NCBI GenBank assembly: GCA_013152945.1
Contig: JAADFL010000212.1
Coordinates: forward strand, 27,548-91,547
Direction: 5' to 3'
DNA: 64,000 nt
From: Deltaproteobacteria bacterium
Lineage (GTDB): Bacteria > Myxococcota_A > JAADFL01
Shown here: positions 53,242-61,021 of the stretch, piece by piece
Numbering within the stretch: the stretch's first letter is position 1
Layout: each line of letters begins with the position of its first letter
Notes under the pieces: model-generated
Databases searched by the model: none
The model's input: the letters and a program-made list of their open reading frames with translations, nothing else
Told to the model about the DNA's origin: nothing
Program-made: the position numbers and the translations under genes

Positions 53242-54239
53242 AACACACCATAACAAGGCCGCGAATCATGTTGAAAAAGGCCAAGCTTCCCAACCTGGCC
53301 TTTACCTCGCTTCTTTGGAAGCATCCTACCATGGGACCGCGAATAGCAGGCAACATGATAAAGGCCCGGCTCGGCCGGCCGGTGCTGAGAACTCTGGAGG
53401 CTTCAATCACCGATGAATGTCCCGGTTCCTGTCCTCATTGCTTTGCAGCGGACAGGATAACCGGCAGGCCGCTTTTGAGCGCGCGCGAGTGGCAAGTCGT
53501 AATAGATGAAGCAGTGGAACTCGGGGCTTTTATCATACAATTTTCAGGCGGTGAGCCTCTGGTGAGAGAAGACCTTGCAGAGATGATATCCATGGTTCCG
53601 TCGAACCTTGCGATCGCAGTGCTCACTACCAGTGCATTCGGACTTGACAGAAAGAGGATGGTGGAGCTGGCCAGGGCCGGCCTGGATGTCTTGATAGTCA
53701 GTCTGGATTCTGATGTTGCAAGGGAACACGACGCCTTTCGTGGCCTGGATGGTTGTTTCTCACAAGCTGTTTCAGCCTTGAAGATCGGCCGGGAGCTAGG
53801 CATGGCCACGATGGTCAATTTCATGATCCTTGGGGAGAGATTGTCAAGCGGGACGGCTGGCAGAGTTTATGGGTTGGCCCGGTCGCTGGATGCCCAACTC
53901 AATATTTTCCTGCCTGCCGGCCTGGGTCGCTGGAGTGACAGACCTGCAGAGAACCTGAGCCGGGCCCAGAGGGATGAACTGACCCGTTTGCTTTCCTTAA
54001 GAGGCGTGAGGTGGTGCGGTCTATCCAACTACGTGGGAACCGGGTGCGGTGCTGGAACCGAAAAGCTTAGTGTCCTGGCCGACGGCGACGTTGTTGCGTG
54101 CTCGGTCCTGCCTGATCCGGTATTCGGAAACGTCAGGGACTTTACCCTGTTTGACATTTGGGTCAAAGCCGGGAAGCAGGCAAGTAAGGCCTCGTGTCCT
54201 GCTGCAGACCTTTCTTCCGTTGCAAGAGGCAAGGTTTGA
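53238..54239 (+). CDS. radical SAM protein
   Basis: This 333-residue enzyme has the cluster-binding motif Cys61-x3-Cys65-x2-Cys68 (CPGSCPHC), the SAM-binding FSGGEPLVREDL, and a C-terminal Cys group (around CGLSNYVGTGCGAG, DGDVVACS and SCPA) that resembles a partial SPASM/twitch domain holding an extra cluster. MoaA/PqqE-like enzymes share this layout. About 50 basic residues precede the core. It is the middle gene of three coupled radical SAM genes. The substrate is unknown. Confidence 0.88.
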   Translation: MKHTITRPRIMLKKAKLPNLAFTSLLWKHPTMGPRIAGNMIKARLGRPVLRTLEASITDECPGSCPHCFAADRITGRPLLSAREWQVVIDEAVELGAFIIQFSGGEPLVREDLAEMISMVPSNLAIAVLTTSAFGLDRKRMVELARAGLDVLIVSLDSDVAREHDAFRGLDGCFSQAVSALKIGRELGMATMVNFMILGERLSSGTAGRVYGLARSLDAQLNIFLPAGLGRWSDRPAENLSRAQRDELTRLLSLRGVRWCGLSNYVGTGCGAGTEKLSVLADGDVVACSVLPDPVFGNVRDFTLFDIWVKAGKQASKASCPAADLSSVARGKV

Positions 54240-55327
54240 ACACTGCCGGGTTGTATAAGGCCATATTCGACCTGCATGCACGGGCTGCAAGGACTGTATT
54301 CAAAGACGGACGGGCTTTTCCTCCGCTGCAAATATTTTTCGAACTGACTTCTTCATGCAATCTGTCGTGCAGATTCTGTTTCTACAAGGGTTCACTCAAT
54401 GAGAAAAGGCGGACTTTGAAAAAGAATCTCACAACAGATGAAATAATGGACATCATACATGCCATGCCCGGTTCCAGGCTGATATCATTTTCCGGCGGTG
54501 AACCTCTTTTAAGAAAAGATATTTTGGAATTACTCGCTAGGGCATCGAAAATCAGGACGCTTTCACTCGAAACGAACGGTGTGGCATTGGGAGCGAATTT
54601 AGCCCGGGAAATGGTTGATTTGGGTGCCCGGAATCTCCTGAGTCCGGGATTGCTTTCAATTGACATATCTGTACATGGAAACCGGCAGACACATGACAAC
54701 ATAACAGGCAAAAACGGGTCTTGGGACAAAACCCGTGCAGCGGTCCTGCGCCTGATTGCAGCAAGGAGGGCCCTTGGAAAACGATTTCCATTCGTGAACA
54801 TCAAGACTGTATTGTGCGAAGAAAACTCCGGCCAGATCCTGGATATTTATAAAACAGCGCACAAACTCGGCATTGACCATCTGGTATTCAAACTGCTGGA
54901 TCCCGGCAGGACAGGTTTCGAGAATTCCGGTGAAAAGGGGCCGTTCCTGGGTATTGACGAAATGCCCAAGTGGCGGGAAACATCATTGCAAAAACTGGAT
55001 AAACAAATGAAAGAAGCAATAAGGCGCGCCAGGACGGACAACATGGGAATTTTCTTCATACCGCTTTCCTCTACATTTGAACAAGTCAGCAGGTACTATA
55101 GAAGCGGATGGACCCCCCGGGATTTGACATGTTCTGGCATCTTCAGCAGGCTTTCAGTTATGCCCGGGGGCGATTATTACCTGTGCAAGATTTTTGGTTA
55201 TGGAAACGCACGTCAAATGAAACCGATGGCTGCTTGGAACAGCATACCTTTCAGGTCATTTCGAAAAAAAATCATCGATTATGGCCCAATGGATGAATGT
55301 ATGGGTTGTTGCTACCTGGAACCTTGA
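54236..55327 (+). CDS. radical SAM protein with SPASM-like C-terminus
   Basis: This is a 363-residue protein from the TTG at 54236, which shares TTGA with the previous stop and is preceded by AAGAGGCAAGG; a GTG at 54194 is possible. It has the radical SAM motif Cys41-x3-Cys45-x2-Cys48 (CNLSCRFC), FSGGEPLLRKDIL, and a C-terminal Cys set (CSGIFSRLSVMPGG, YYLCKIFGYGN, CMGCC) of the SPASM type for auxiliary clusters. It is the third enzyme of the trio. Its end overlaps the end of the convergent FGE-domain gene by 16 nt. Confidence 0.88.
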   Translation: MNTAGLYKAIFDLHARAARTVFKDGRAFPPLQIFFELTSSCNLSCRFCFYKGSLNEKRRTLKKNLTTDEIMDIIHAMPGSRLISFSGGEPLLRKDILELLARASKIRTLSLETNGVALGANLAREMVDLGARNLLSPGLLSIDISVHGNRQTHDNITGKNGSWDKTRAAVLRLIAARRALGKRFPFVNIKTVLCEENSGQILDIYKTAHKLGIDHLVFKLLDPGRTGFENSGEKGPFLGIDEMPKWRETSLQKLDKQMKEAIRRARTDNMGIFFIPLSSTFEQVSRYYRSGWTPRDLTCSGIFSRLSVMPGGDYYLCKIFGYGNARQMKPMAAWNSIPFRSFRKKIIDYGPMDECMGCCYLEP

Positions 55328-56883
55328 ACCCGGCTTTTTTTGGAATCCATGGCGCATCTGAAGCCTGCCGAACGATCCTTCCACAATGGTGAGGCAGCCT
55401 TTCTGATTGACGCTCGTACGTCCACCGGGCCGGAGCCCCAAGCTCCACCTTTCAGCACTTTTTCCTTGCCTTTTGAAGGTCCGTTCGGCATGTGAACTGA
55501 AGTAGGTCTAAACGAACCATACCAATCCCCGGTCCATTCCCACACATTGCCTGCCATATCACAAAGACCATACGGGCTGTTTCCCCGCTCCTTCCTGCAC
55601 ACGGCCCACGTCGTATCCCTGCCGCATCCCCTCCTGCCTTCGGTAATCACTGCAAGACTGCAATCACCCTTGTTATCGCCCCAAGGGAAGATCCGGGCCT
55701 TTTCGCCTCTCGCCGCTTTCTCCCACTCGGCCTCGGTGGGCAATCTTTTCTTGGCCCAATAACAATATGCCTGCGCATCCTGCCAGGTTACACAGTTGAT
55801 AGGATGACCGTCCCTATCCGGCATATTCCAGTTGCAACCCCTCACCTTGTTCCCGTCAGGCGGCTCCACGCATGATCCAGCCTGTACGCATGCCTTGTAC
55901 TCTTTTAAAGTCACTTCATGCTTGTCCATGTAATAATCAGGTAAATAGACCCAATGCCCCGGCTTTTCATTGTGGCGGCACTCCCTGGCGTATTGAGCTG
56001 ATTTCTTGAATTTCAATGCTCCACAGGCCCCGATAAACACGATTACGGTTCCAAGCGATATTGTAAAAAACAACGGTTTAAAACCCGTGAACATGGTTGC
56101 CGCCAACAAGGAGCAGCCGACCATGACAATAAGCAACAACAAGAATAAACGCGGCCCCGGTTTCCTGAATTTTATGGATAGTGACGTCGGCAACCAGCCT
56201 GAATCAGCCAATGAACCCGTACGTGGAAGCAACATCTGGGTCTTTTCTCCTAAACCAGGGGAAAGCCCGGTGCCGTTTATTTGCGCCCCGGCCGCGGCCG
56301 GAGCAGGCCTGGATGGTTTACCGCAACCCATCCAGAACCAACCGGCTGGGATAAGAGCCATTTCCTTCCCGGTCTTGATATTCCCTGACAATGGCTCTAC
56401 CACGACTTCGTTCACTAATTCCTTGATTGCCTTGATCAACAAGTCCTCGTGCTTGGATGTTGCCCGGCTCGCCCGTCCAATTACTGTTGCGCCTTTTACG
56501 TCAATTAATTTCATGTTCAGGACAAGCTTTTCTCCGAGCCTGCCGATTACCGCGGAAGCAACATATGATACGCCCAGCGCACCTCCCAGCTCTGCAATAC
56601 ACGCATCATCCGCGCAACCCGTCAGTTTTTGGCGCTGCTCCTCGAGAGACAACATGGCCTTGATATCCCGGTGGCCGATTACCGTCTTGAAAAGCCCTGT
56701 CCGTTGAATTTCAGTTAAAATGAGTTCTTCGAGCAGTGCCGCAGTACCAGGCTCGACGCCTTCTCCTGTTGTAAGTTTCAATACTGCAAGTCCCGGCAAA
56801 TCGCGTGCCCGTGCCGTCTTGACAAGTAGAAAGGCGGGTAGAGCCAGGAATAGGCATATGCAGGCGATTCGGACGTGGCACAT
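55312..56883 (-). CDS. FGE-sulfatase-domain protein with internal membrane insert
   Basis: From the ATG at 56883 the protein has 523 residues; ATGs at 56955 or 56943 would extend it upstream. Numbering here is from 56955. A signal segment (about 28-50) is followed by a domain (55-190) like those found with CsgG/TolB-type lipoproteins (YVASAVIGRLGEKLVLNMKLIDV). The formylglycine-generating/sulfatase-modifying fold starts with MALIPAGWFWMGCG (199-212). It is then interrupted by about 115 residues including two hydrophobic segments (270-290, 294-314), and resumes at ECRHNEKPGHWVYLPDYYMDKHEVT, running to GFRC (531-534). Family hallmarks RLPTEAEWEKAARG and GNVWEWTGDWYG are intact. It is the last gene of a four-gene run. 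Confidence 0.8.
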   Translation of the reverse strand: MCHVRIACICLFLALPAFLLVKTARARDLPGLAVLKLTTGEGVEPGTAALLEELILTEIQRTGLFKTVIGHRDIKAMLSLEEQRQKLTGCADDACIAELGGALGVSYVASAVIGRLGEKLVLNMKLIDVKGATVIGRASRATSKHEDLLIKAIKELVNEVVVEPLSGNIKTGKEMALIPAGWFWMGCGKPSRPAPAAAGAQINGTGLSPGLGEKTQMLLPRTGSLADSGWLPTSLSIKFRKPGPRLFLLLLIVMVGCSLLAATMFTGFKPLFFTISLGTVIVFIGACGALKFKKSAQYARECRHNEKPGHWVYLPDYYMDKHEVTLKEYKACVQAGSCVEPPDGNKVRGCNWNMPDRDGHPINCVTWQDAQAYCYWAKKRLPTEAEWEKAARGEKARIFPWGDNKGDCSLAVITEGRRGCGRDTTWAVCRKERGNSPYGLCDMAGNVWEWTGDWYGSFRPTSVHMPNGPSKGKEKVLKGGAWGSGPVDVRASIRKAASPLWKDRSAGFRCAMDSKKSRVQGSR

Positions 56884-56935
56884 TTTTCCTGTTTTGGGCA
56901 GGCCGCGAAAAAAGATGGTTCCTGGTTTCAATAAA

Positions 56936-57952
56936 TCATGCATATTGCGGCACATCTTCCTTTATTAGTCCCAACCTCAATAGCTCGGCCCTTATTCTGG
57001 CACGCTGCCTGGCATTCACCTCGGGCAGCGGTTTTCTCACCCTTGGCGTTATGGGTACGCCCCTCAATGCCAGGCCGTATTTTATGGCGCTCATTACCGG
57101 TTCATTTACCCTTGGAATCGGCATCCCGGCCCGGACAACGCTCAAGAGGTGTCTCGTAATCGTCTGGTTGAACCTTTTTCCGAACAAGGCCAACATGATG
57201 GGTGCAAGCTGTGTGGCCAGTTGGTGCGCCACAATGTTATCCCCCTCCCTGGCTGCATCATACATGGTTACGGCTTCTTCCGGGAACAAGGACAGGACGG
57301 GACATATAGTGCCTGCCGCGCCCAGCGCCATTGCATCCGGTAACAGAGTGTAGTTGCCGACGTAAAGCAAAATGCGATCACTTCTCTTTGCATGGACCTT
57401 GAGGTCCTGCAGAGGTCTTGAACGTGCTTCCCTTAGCCCTTTGAAGCCGGCCGAATCGAGCAGCCTTCCCACTTCGTCGTCAGAGGCATGAAGCCTGGCT
57501 AATGCCGACGAACGATCGAGGATCATGGGTAATCCGGTCTCCACGGCTATTGCCCTGAAATGCGCCATGAGCGTGGGAAGGGGTATCTTGTGTGCCGAGG
57601 CGGTCGACACCAGCAAGCCTGTTGCGCCAAGCTCACCGGCCTCGGTGCCTTGCATGATTGCCTGCCGGGTCGAAGCAGCATTGAGGCCTACAAGTACAGG
57701 AACCTTTCCACCGGCTGCTTTTACAACCGTTTCAATAATGGGGCCCCGCTCCTCACGAAGCAAGTACTGTACCTCTCCCATTGCGCAGAGCACGGCAAGG
57801 CCGTGTACGCCGGCCCTGATTTGGTGTTCGACCAAAGCGGTCAGGCCGTCCAGGTCAATACTGCAATCCTGATCAAAGGGAGTAGGTAGGCTGGGAATAA
57901 TGCCATGTGGGAGTGTGTCGTTACCGGGTATTTCCATGTTTCCTAGACCCAT
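56936..57952 (-). CDS. DapA/NAL-family (beta/alpha)8 protein lacking catalytic lysine
   Basis: This 338-residue protein is recognisable as a dihydrodipicolinate synthase/N-acetylneuraminate lyase family member (IPSLPTPFDQD..., PVLVGLNAASTRQAI, HFRAIAVETGLPMIL). The key residues are changed. The position of the Schiff-base Lys is Arg174 in GLREA (usually GIKEA), although Lys171 is close. The TTGE loop is CAMGE. The YYxxP motif is STASAHKIP. The usual aldol chemistry is therefore unlikely, and a binding or altered role is possible. It overlaps the cNMP gene by 10 nt and precedes the FGE-domain gene. Confidence 0.8.
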   Translation of the reverse strand: MGLGNMEIPGNDTLPHGIIPSLPTPFDQDCSIDLDGLTALVEHQIRAGVHGLAVLCAMGEVQYLLREERGPIIETVVKAAGGKVPVLVGLNAASTRQAIMQGTEAGELGATGLLVSTASAHKIPLPTLMAHFRAIAVETGLPMILDRSSALARLHASDDEVGRLLDSAGFKGLREARSRPLQDLKVHAKRSDRILLYVGNYTLLPDAMALGAAGTICPVLSLFPEEAVTMYDAAREGDNIVAHQLATQLAPIMLALFGKRFNQTITRHLLSVVRAGMPIPRVNEPVMSAIKYGLALRGVPITPRVRKPLPEVNARQRARIRAELLRLGLIKEDVPQYA

Positions 57953-58434
57953 TTTGCCATGGCTAAAAATCCCTTGACCTTTTCATTGGTCTCTCGAAGG
58001 CGCTTGGACAGGGTTCTGCAAAAGTTCCATAGTACCGCATATGCCAGATCCCTGTTGACAAACAAGAGTTCTTCCAAGTCATCCCTTGCAATGGTTATCA
58101 AGCTCACAGAAGTATGCGATATTGCGTCCGCGCTCCTCGGAGAATCATCTATGAGAGCCATTTCGCCGAAATATGAGCCTGGTTTAAGTACGGCAAGGGC
58201 TTCCTCTCCCATGCCCTGCAGCTTTTGACTGATTCTAACCTCGCCCTTTTCTATGATGAACAGCTTATCTCCTGCCGAGCCTTCTGCAAACAAGATTTCA
58301 CCTGCTGCGTGTTCCTCTGCCTTGCATATCTTGGAGATCGCATCAATGTGGTTTCTTCCCAAGCCTGAAAAGAGAGGAACCTTGGATATTACATCGGAAG
58401 AGATTCCTTTCTCCATTCCCCCGGTTTCCTTCAT
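57943..58434 (-). CDS. cyclic-nucleotide-binding domain protein
   Basis: This 163-residue protein has a CRP-type binding fold: ILFAEGSAGDKLFIIEKGEVRISQK and the phosphate-binding cassette GSYFGEMALIDDSPRSADAI, with the conserved Glu and Arg present. No DNA-binding domain follows, only a helical tail. It overlaps the thioredoxin-reductase-like gene upstream (4 nt) and the DapA-like gene downstream (10 nt). Fusions of a cNMP domain to a thioredoxin-reductase-like domain are known in other bacteria, so this pair looks like the split form. Confidence 0.88.
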   Translation of the reverse strand: MKETGGMEKGISSDVISKVPLFSGLGRNHIDAISKICKAEEHAAGEILFAEGSAGDKLFIIEKGEVRISQKLQGMGEEALAVLKPGSYFGEMALIDDSPRSADAISHTSVSLITIARDDLEELLFVNRDLAYAVLWNFCRTLSKRLRETNEKVKGFLAMAKWV

Positions 58435-59375
58435 TTATCCTCCGGTTGTTTCAAGCCTTCCAGGTATGATTGGACCATGAAGGCCGCTACTGCTCCGTCT
58501 GAAACAGCCGTTGTCGGCCTGCGTAACGCCTTGGTTCTGATATCTCCAGCAGCAAAGAGCCCGGGCAGCCCAGTAACAGTGGTCTCATCAGCCTTGATAT
58601 AACCTTCTTCGTCGATCTCCGCCAGATTTTTCACTATGCCGGAGTTCGGCTGCCATCCTACCAGAATAAATACTCCACGGACATCCAAATCCCATTCAAC
58701 CCCCCTTGCCTGGTCAAAACAATGCACTCTCTCCACCGAGTCTGTTCCATGTATCGAAAGAACGCGGTTCGCCATCTTCACCTGAACCTTGGGATTGGCC
58801 AACACCCGTTCCTGAAGCACCTTTTCGGCCTTCATGGATTCTCCCTGGTACAGCAGGGTGATGCTCGTGCCTATTCTCGAAAGGAACTCGACTGTTTCCA
58901 GGGCTATGTTGTTCGAACCGATAACAGCCACGGCCTTGTCCCGGAACAGGCTTCCTTCCTTGACTGCGCAGTATGCCACTCCCTTGCCTGCCAGGTCTTC
59001 CTCTCCAGGCACGTTGAGTTTTTTATAACTCTCACCTGTTGCTACGATTACCGCCCTTGCCCTATAATCTGTTCCCTCGCAATGGACCACCCAGGAATGT
59101 CCATCGAATTCGAGTGACAATGCCTTGGCGCTTGTGAGAACAGATCCGTATGCCTCGGCCTGCCGTCTCATGAGTTCGCCAAGTTCAAAGCCTGATATTC
59201 CGTCCGGAAAACCGGGATAGACCTCTACCAAATCCCGCATGGACATTTCACCGCCGGGTACGCAGGCTTCCAGTAATTCCGTGTCTATCCTGGCCCGGCC
59301 TGCATACAAGGCTGCCGTCAAACCGGCCGGACCGCCGCCGATGATTATCAAGTCTCGAAGTGTGTCTCTTGACAA
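58431..59375 (-). CDS. thioredoxin-reductase-like FAD/NAD(P) oxidoreductase without CxxC pair
   Basis: This is a 314-residue protein starting at a TTG behind GGAGG. FAD-binding IIIGGGPAGLTAALYAGRA, the NAD(P)-binding GSNNIALE loop and the C-terminal FAD-contact GLFAAGDIRTKALRRPTTAVSDGAVAA are intact and of thioredoxin-reductase type. In the redox centre the usual C-A-T-C is Cys136-Ala-Val-Lys139, so the second Cys is missing and a dithiol/disulfide cycle at this site is not possible. It could be a ferredoxin/NAD(P)H or unknown-acceptor reductase. It is the first gene of the run with cNMP, DapA-like and FGE-domain genes. Confidence 0.88.
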   Translation of the reverse strand: MSRDTLRDLIIIGGGPAGLTAALYAGRARIDTELLEACVPGGEMSMRDLVEVYPGFPDGISGFELGELMRRQAEAYGSVLTSAKALSLEFDGHSWVVHCEGTDYRARAVIVATGESYKKLNVPGEEDLAGKGVAYCAVKEGSLFRDKAVAVIGSNNIALETVEFLSRIGTSITLLYQGESMKAEKVLQERVLANPKVQVKMANRVLSIHGTDSVERVHCFDQARGVEWDLDVRGVFILVGWQPNSGIVKNLAEIDEEGYIKADETTVTGLPGLFAAGDIRTKALRRPTTAVSDGAVAAFMVQSYLEGLKQPEDK

Positions 59376-59469
59376 AAGACATTACCTCCATGCTTGCCTC
59401 AATAAACCATATTTTTGAATTACCATGTAGGACTTTCCGTGTAAAGGATACGCCTTTTTTTTACGAAGT

Positions 59470-60453
59470 TCATAATTTTCGTTCATAATCTTTACTCATC
59501 AATCTTTTGAACATGATCGGCATAAAAAGTATGCCGATTATTACTTGGGAAATCAACTCGAGGCTCAGGAAAAGCAATGACCCGGCCACCAGGCTTTCAC
59601 GTGCAGCCATATCGCCGAAGACAAGTATTACCATCCCTTCCCTTGTTCCGATACCGCCGATCGTCAAGGGAAGGTTTGCGACAAGTATCACCGCTGTCCC
59701 CAGGAACACTCCTTCTATCAATGGGATATCCACCCCCACGGATTTCATGACCAGCAACAATGCAAATGACAGGCAAATCTGTAATATGAATCCATATGAA
59801 ACCAAAAATAATTTTTCCCTCCAACTTGCATTGTCGAATCGATCCAGGAACAGCTCTGCCAGGTCTCTCCAGCGGGTTTTTAAAATACCGGTAATCCGGA
59901 ACAAGGATCTCATTACACCCGGAAGCAATAAGAGAACAGCTCCGGCCCATGCCGAAAAGACTATCCATAATGGAATTCTGTTCGATAAAAGAGCTCCTAT
60001 GGTCGAGGCTGCAACCAGGCCCATCAAGGTGGTGATTTTATCGAACATTATTGTTCCAAGGACAAGGCTCACGGGAATGCCGTATCTTTTACGAAGGTAC
60101 AAGGCAGGCACGAGGTTACTTGTTTTAAAGGGCATTAAAATACCCAGGGGGGATGATGAAACGAAAAGAAAAAGTATCTCAGGATACTTGATGTCCGGGG
60201 CTACGCGCCTCAAGATTATCCACCACTTGTGAGAAAGTCCCATGAGCGCCACAACGATTCCTATTGCGATTGCTTCAGCCACGTATACAGGATCCGCAGA
60301 GAGCAGGCCGGCCCGGACCCTTGAGAAGTCTACGAACATCGAGAGCAGGTAAATAGCCAGTGCCGTGAGTAAAAAACTCGCCGCCACTGCAAGCCAGTTG
60401 GAAACCGGCCTGTTTGATCCCCGGCCTTTTTTTTCTACTTTAATGTCTTTCAA
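59470..60453 (-). CDS. YbhN/LPG-synthase transmembrane family protein
   Basis: This 327-residue membrane protein has about eight hydrophobic segments and the family hallmark NLPLTIGGIGTREGMVILVF (about residues 258-277), corresponding to the Gly-rich Gly-x-Gly-x-x-Glu motif of YbhN/AglD/MprF-flippase proteins. It is a second family member in the window beside 14511-15692, but the two are not close copies. It lies upstream of the TrxR-like run with 94 bp between them. A lipid or lipid-linked-sugar transport role is likely for the family. No specific substrate can be given. Confidence 0.8.
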   Translation of the reverse strand: MKDIKVEKKGRGSNRPVSNWLAVAASFLLTALAIYLLSMFVDFSRVRAGLLSADPVYVAEAIAIGIVVALMGLSHKWWIILRRVAPDIKYPEILFLFVSSSPLGILMPFKTSNLVPALYLRKRYGIPVSLVLGTIMFDKITTLMGLVAASTIGALLSNRIPLWIVFSAWAGAVLLLLPGVMRSLFRITGILKTRWRDLAELFLDRFDNASWREKLFLVSYGFILQICLSFALLLVMKSVGVDIPLIEGVFLGTAVILVANLPLTIGGIGTREGMVILVFGDMAARESLVAGSLLFLSLELISQVIIGILFMPIMFKRLMSKDYERKL

Positions 60454-60495
60454 TTCTTGAAACCGGACGGTCGCAGCCGGCCGAATAAAGAAGCC

Positions 60496-60575
60496 ATGAA
60501 AAAAAGTTACATCTCATATGCCTACTATAATAGAAATGGTTTTCAAAAGGGAAGGATTCCAGAAGCTAAAAATAG
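60496..60575 (+). repeat. 80-bp direct repeat, left copy
   Basis: This copy is about 91 percent identical to 60879-60957 in the same orientation (six substitutions and one inserted A by eye). It carries a small ATG frame that is broken here by the extra A. It lies 16 bp before the 273-bp inverted-repeat element. Confidence 0.75.
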
Positions 60576-60591
60576 TGAGCCTCCCCACCCA

Positions 60592-60864
60592 GGTTGATTT
60601 TAAGGGCATCAAAAATTTGATGTCATTTCATGAAGTTTCACATCAGCAAAAAATCCATTGACGCGCAAACACTGGTTACTCGCACCATGCTCAAGCCAAA
60701 CAATTTGTATTTTGGTTTCCATGACCAAGTCAGCTTTCCACCTAAAGCGGCCCCTAAAAACCCAGATCGACATGCCGGGCACCCATATCATGCATGGTCC
60801 CGATTTTTTCACACCTTATATCTTCTTGATATCACGGCCATATCCGGCCTTGGGAAAATCAACC
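60592..60864 (-). repeat. 273-bp repeat element, copy 2, with 10-bp terminal inverted repeats
   Basis: This is the same element as 44468-44749, in the opposite orientation. Ends GGTTGATTTT and AAAATCAACC are exact inverted repeats, and the ends are better preserved than the interior. It is framed by the 79-80 bp direct repeats at 60496-60575 and 60879-60957. An open frame of 67 codons on the minus strand (60609-60812) matches the frame of copy 1 in several short motifs but is truncated upstream by an in-frame stop. It occupies most of the 568-bp gap between the YbhN-like gene and the chitobiase-repeat gene. Confidence 0.7.
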
Positions 60865-60878
60865 GCAAAAGGGGAGGG

Positions 60879-60957
60879 ATGAAAAAAGTTGCATCTCATA
60901 TGCCTACTATAATAGAAACGGTTTCTAAAAGGGAAGGATTCCGGAAGGTAAAAATAG
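60879..60957 (+). repeat. 79-bp direct repeat, right copy, with possible small open frame
   Basis: This is the partner of 60496-60575. Here an ATG at 60879, directly behind GGGGAGGG, opens a 37-codon frame to 60992 (start MKKVASHMPTIIETVSK). The ribosome site is too close to the ATG to be convincing, and the same frame is broken in the left copy, so coding is doubtful. It contains CTATAATAG, a -10-like string that could serve the gene starting at 61022. Confidence 0.6.
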
Positions 60958-61021
60958 AAGGAAAGAAACTCGGGGAATATTTTTCGTACTAAAAAAATCG
61001 ACCGGTCTGGGGGTACATGGC

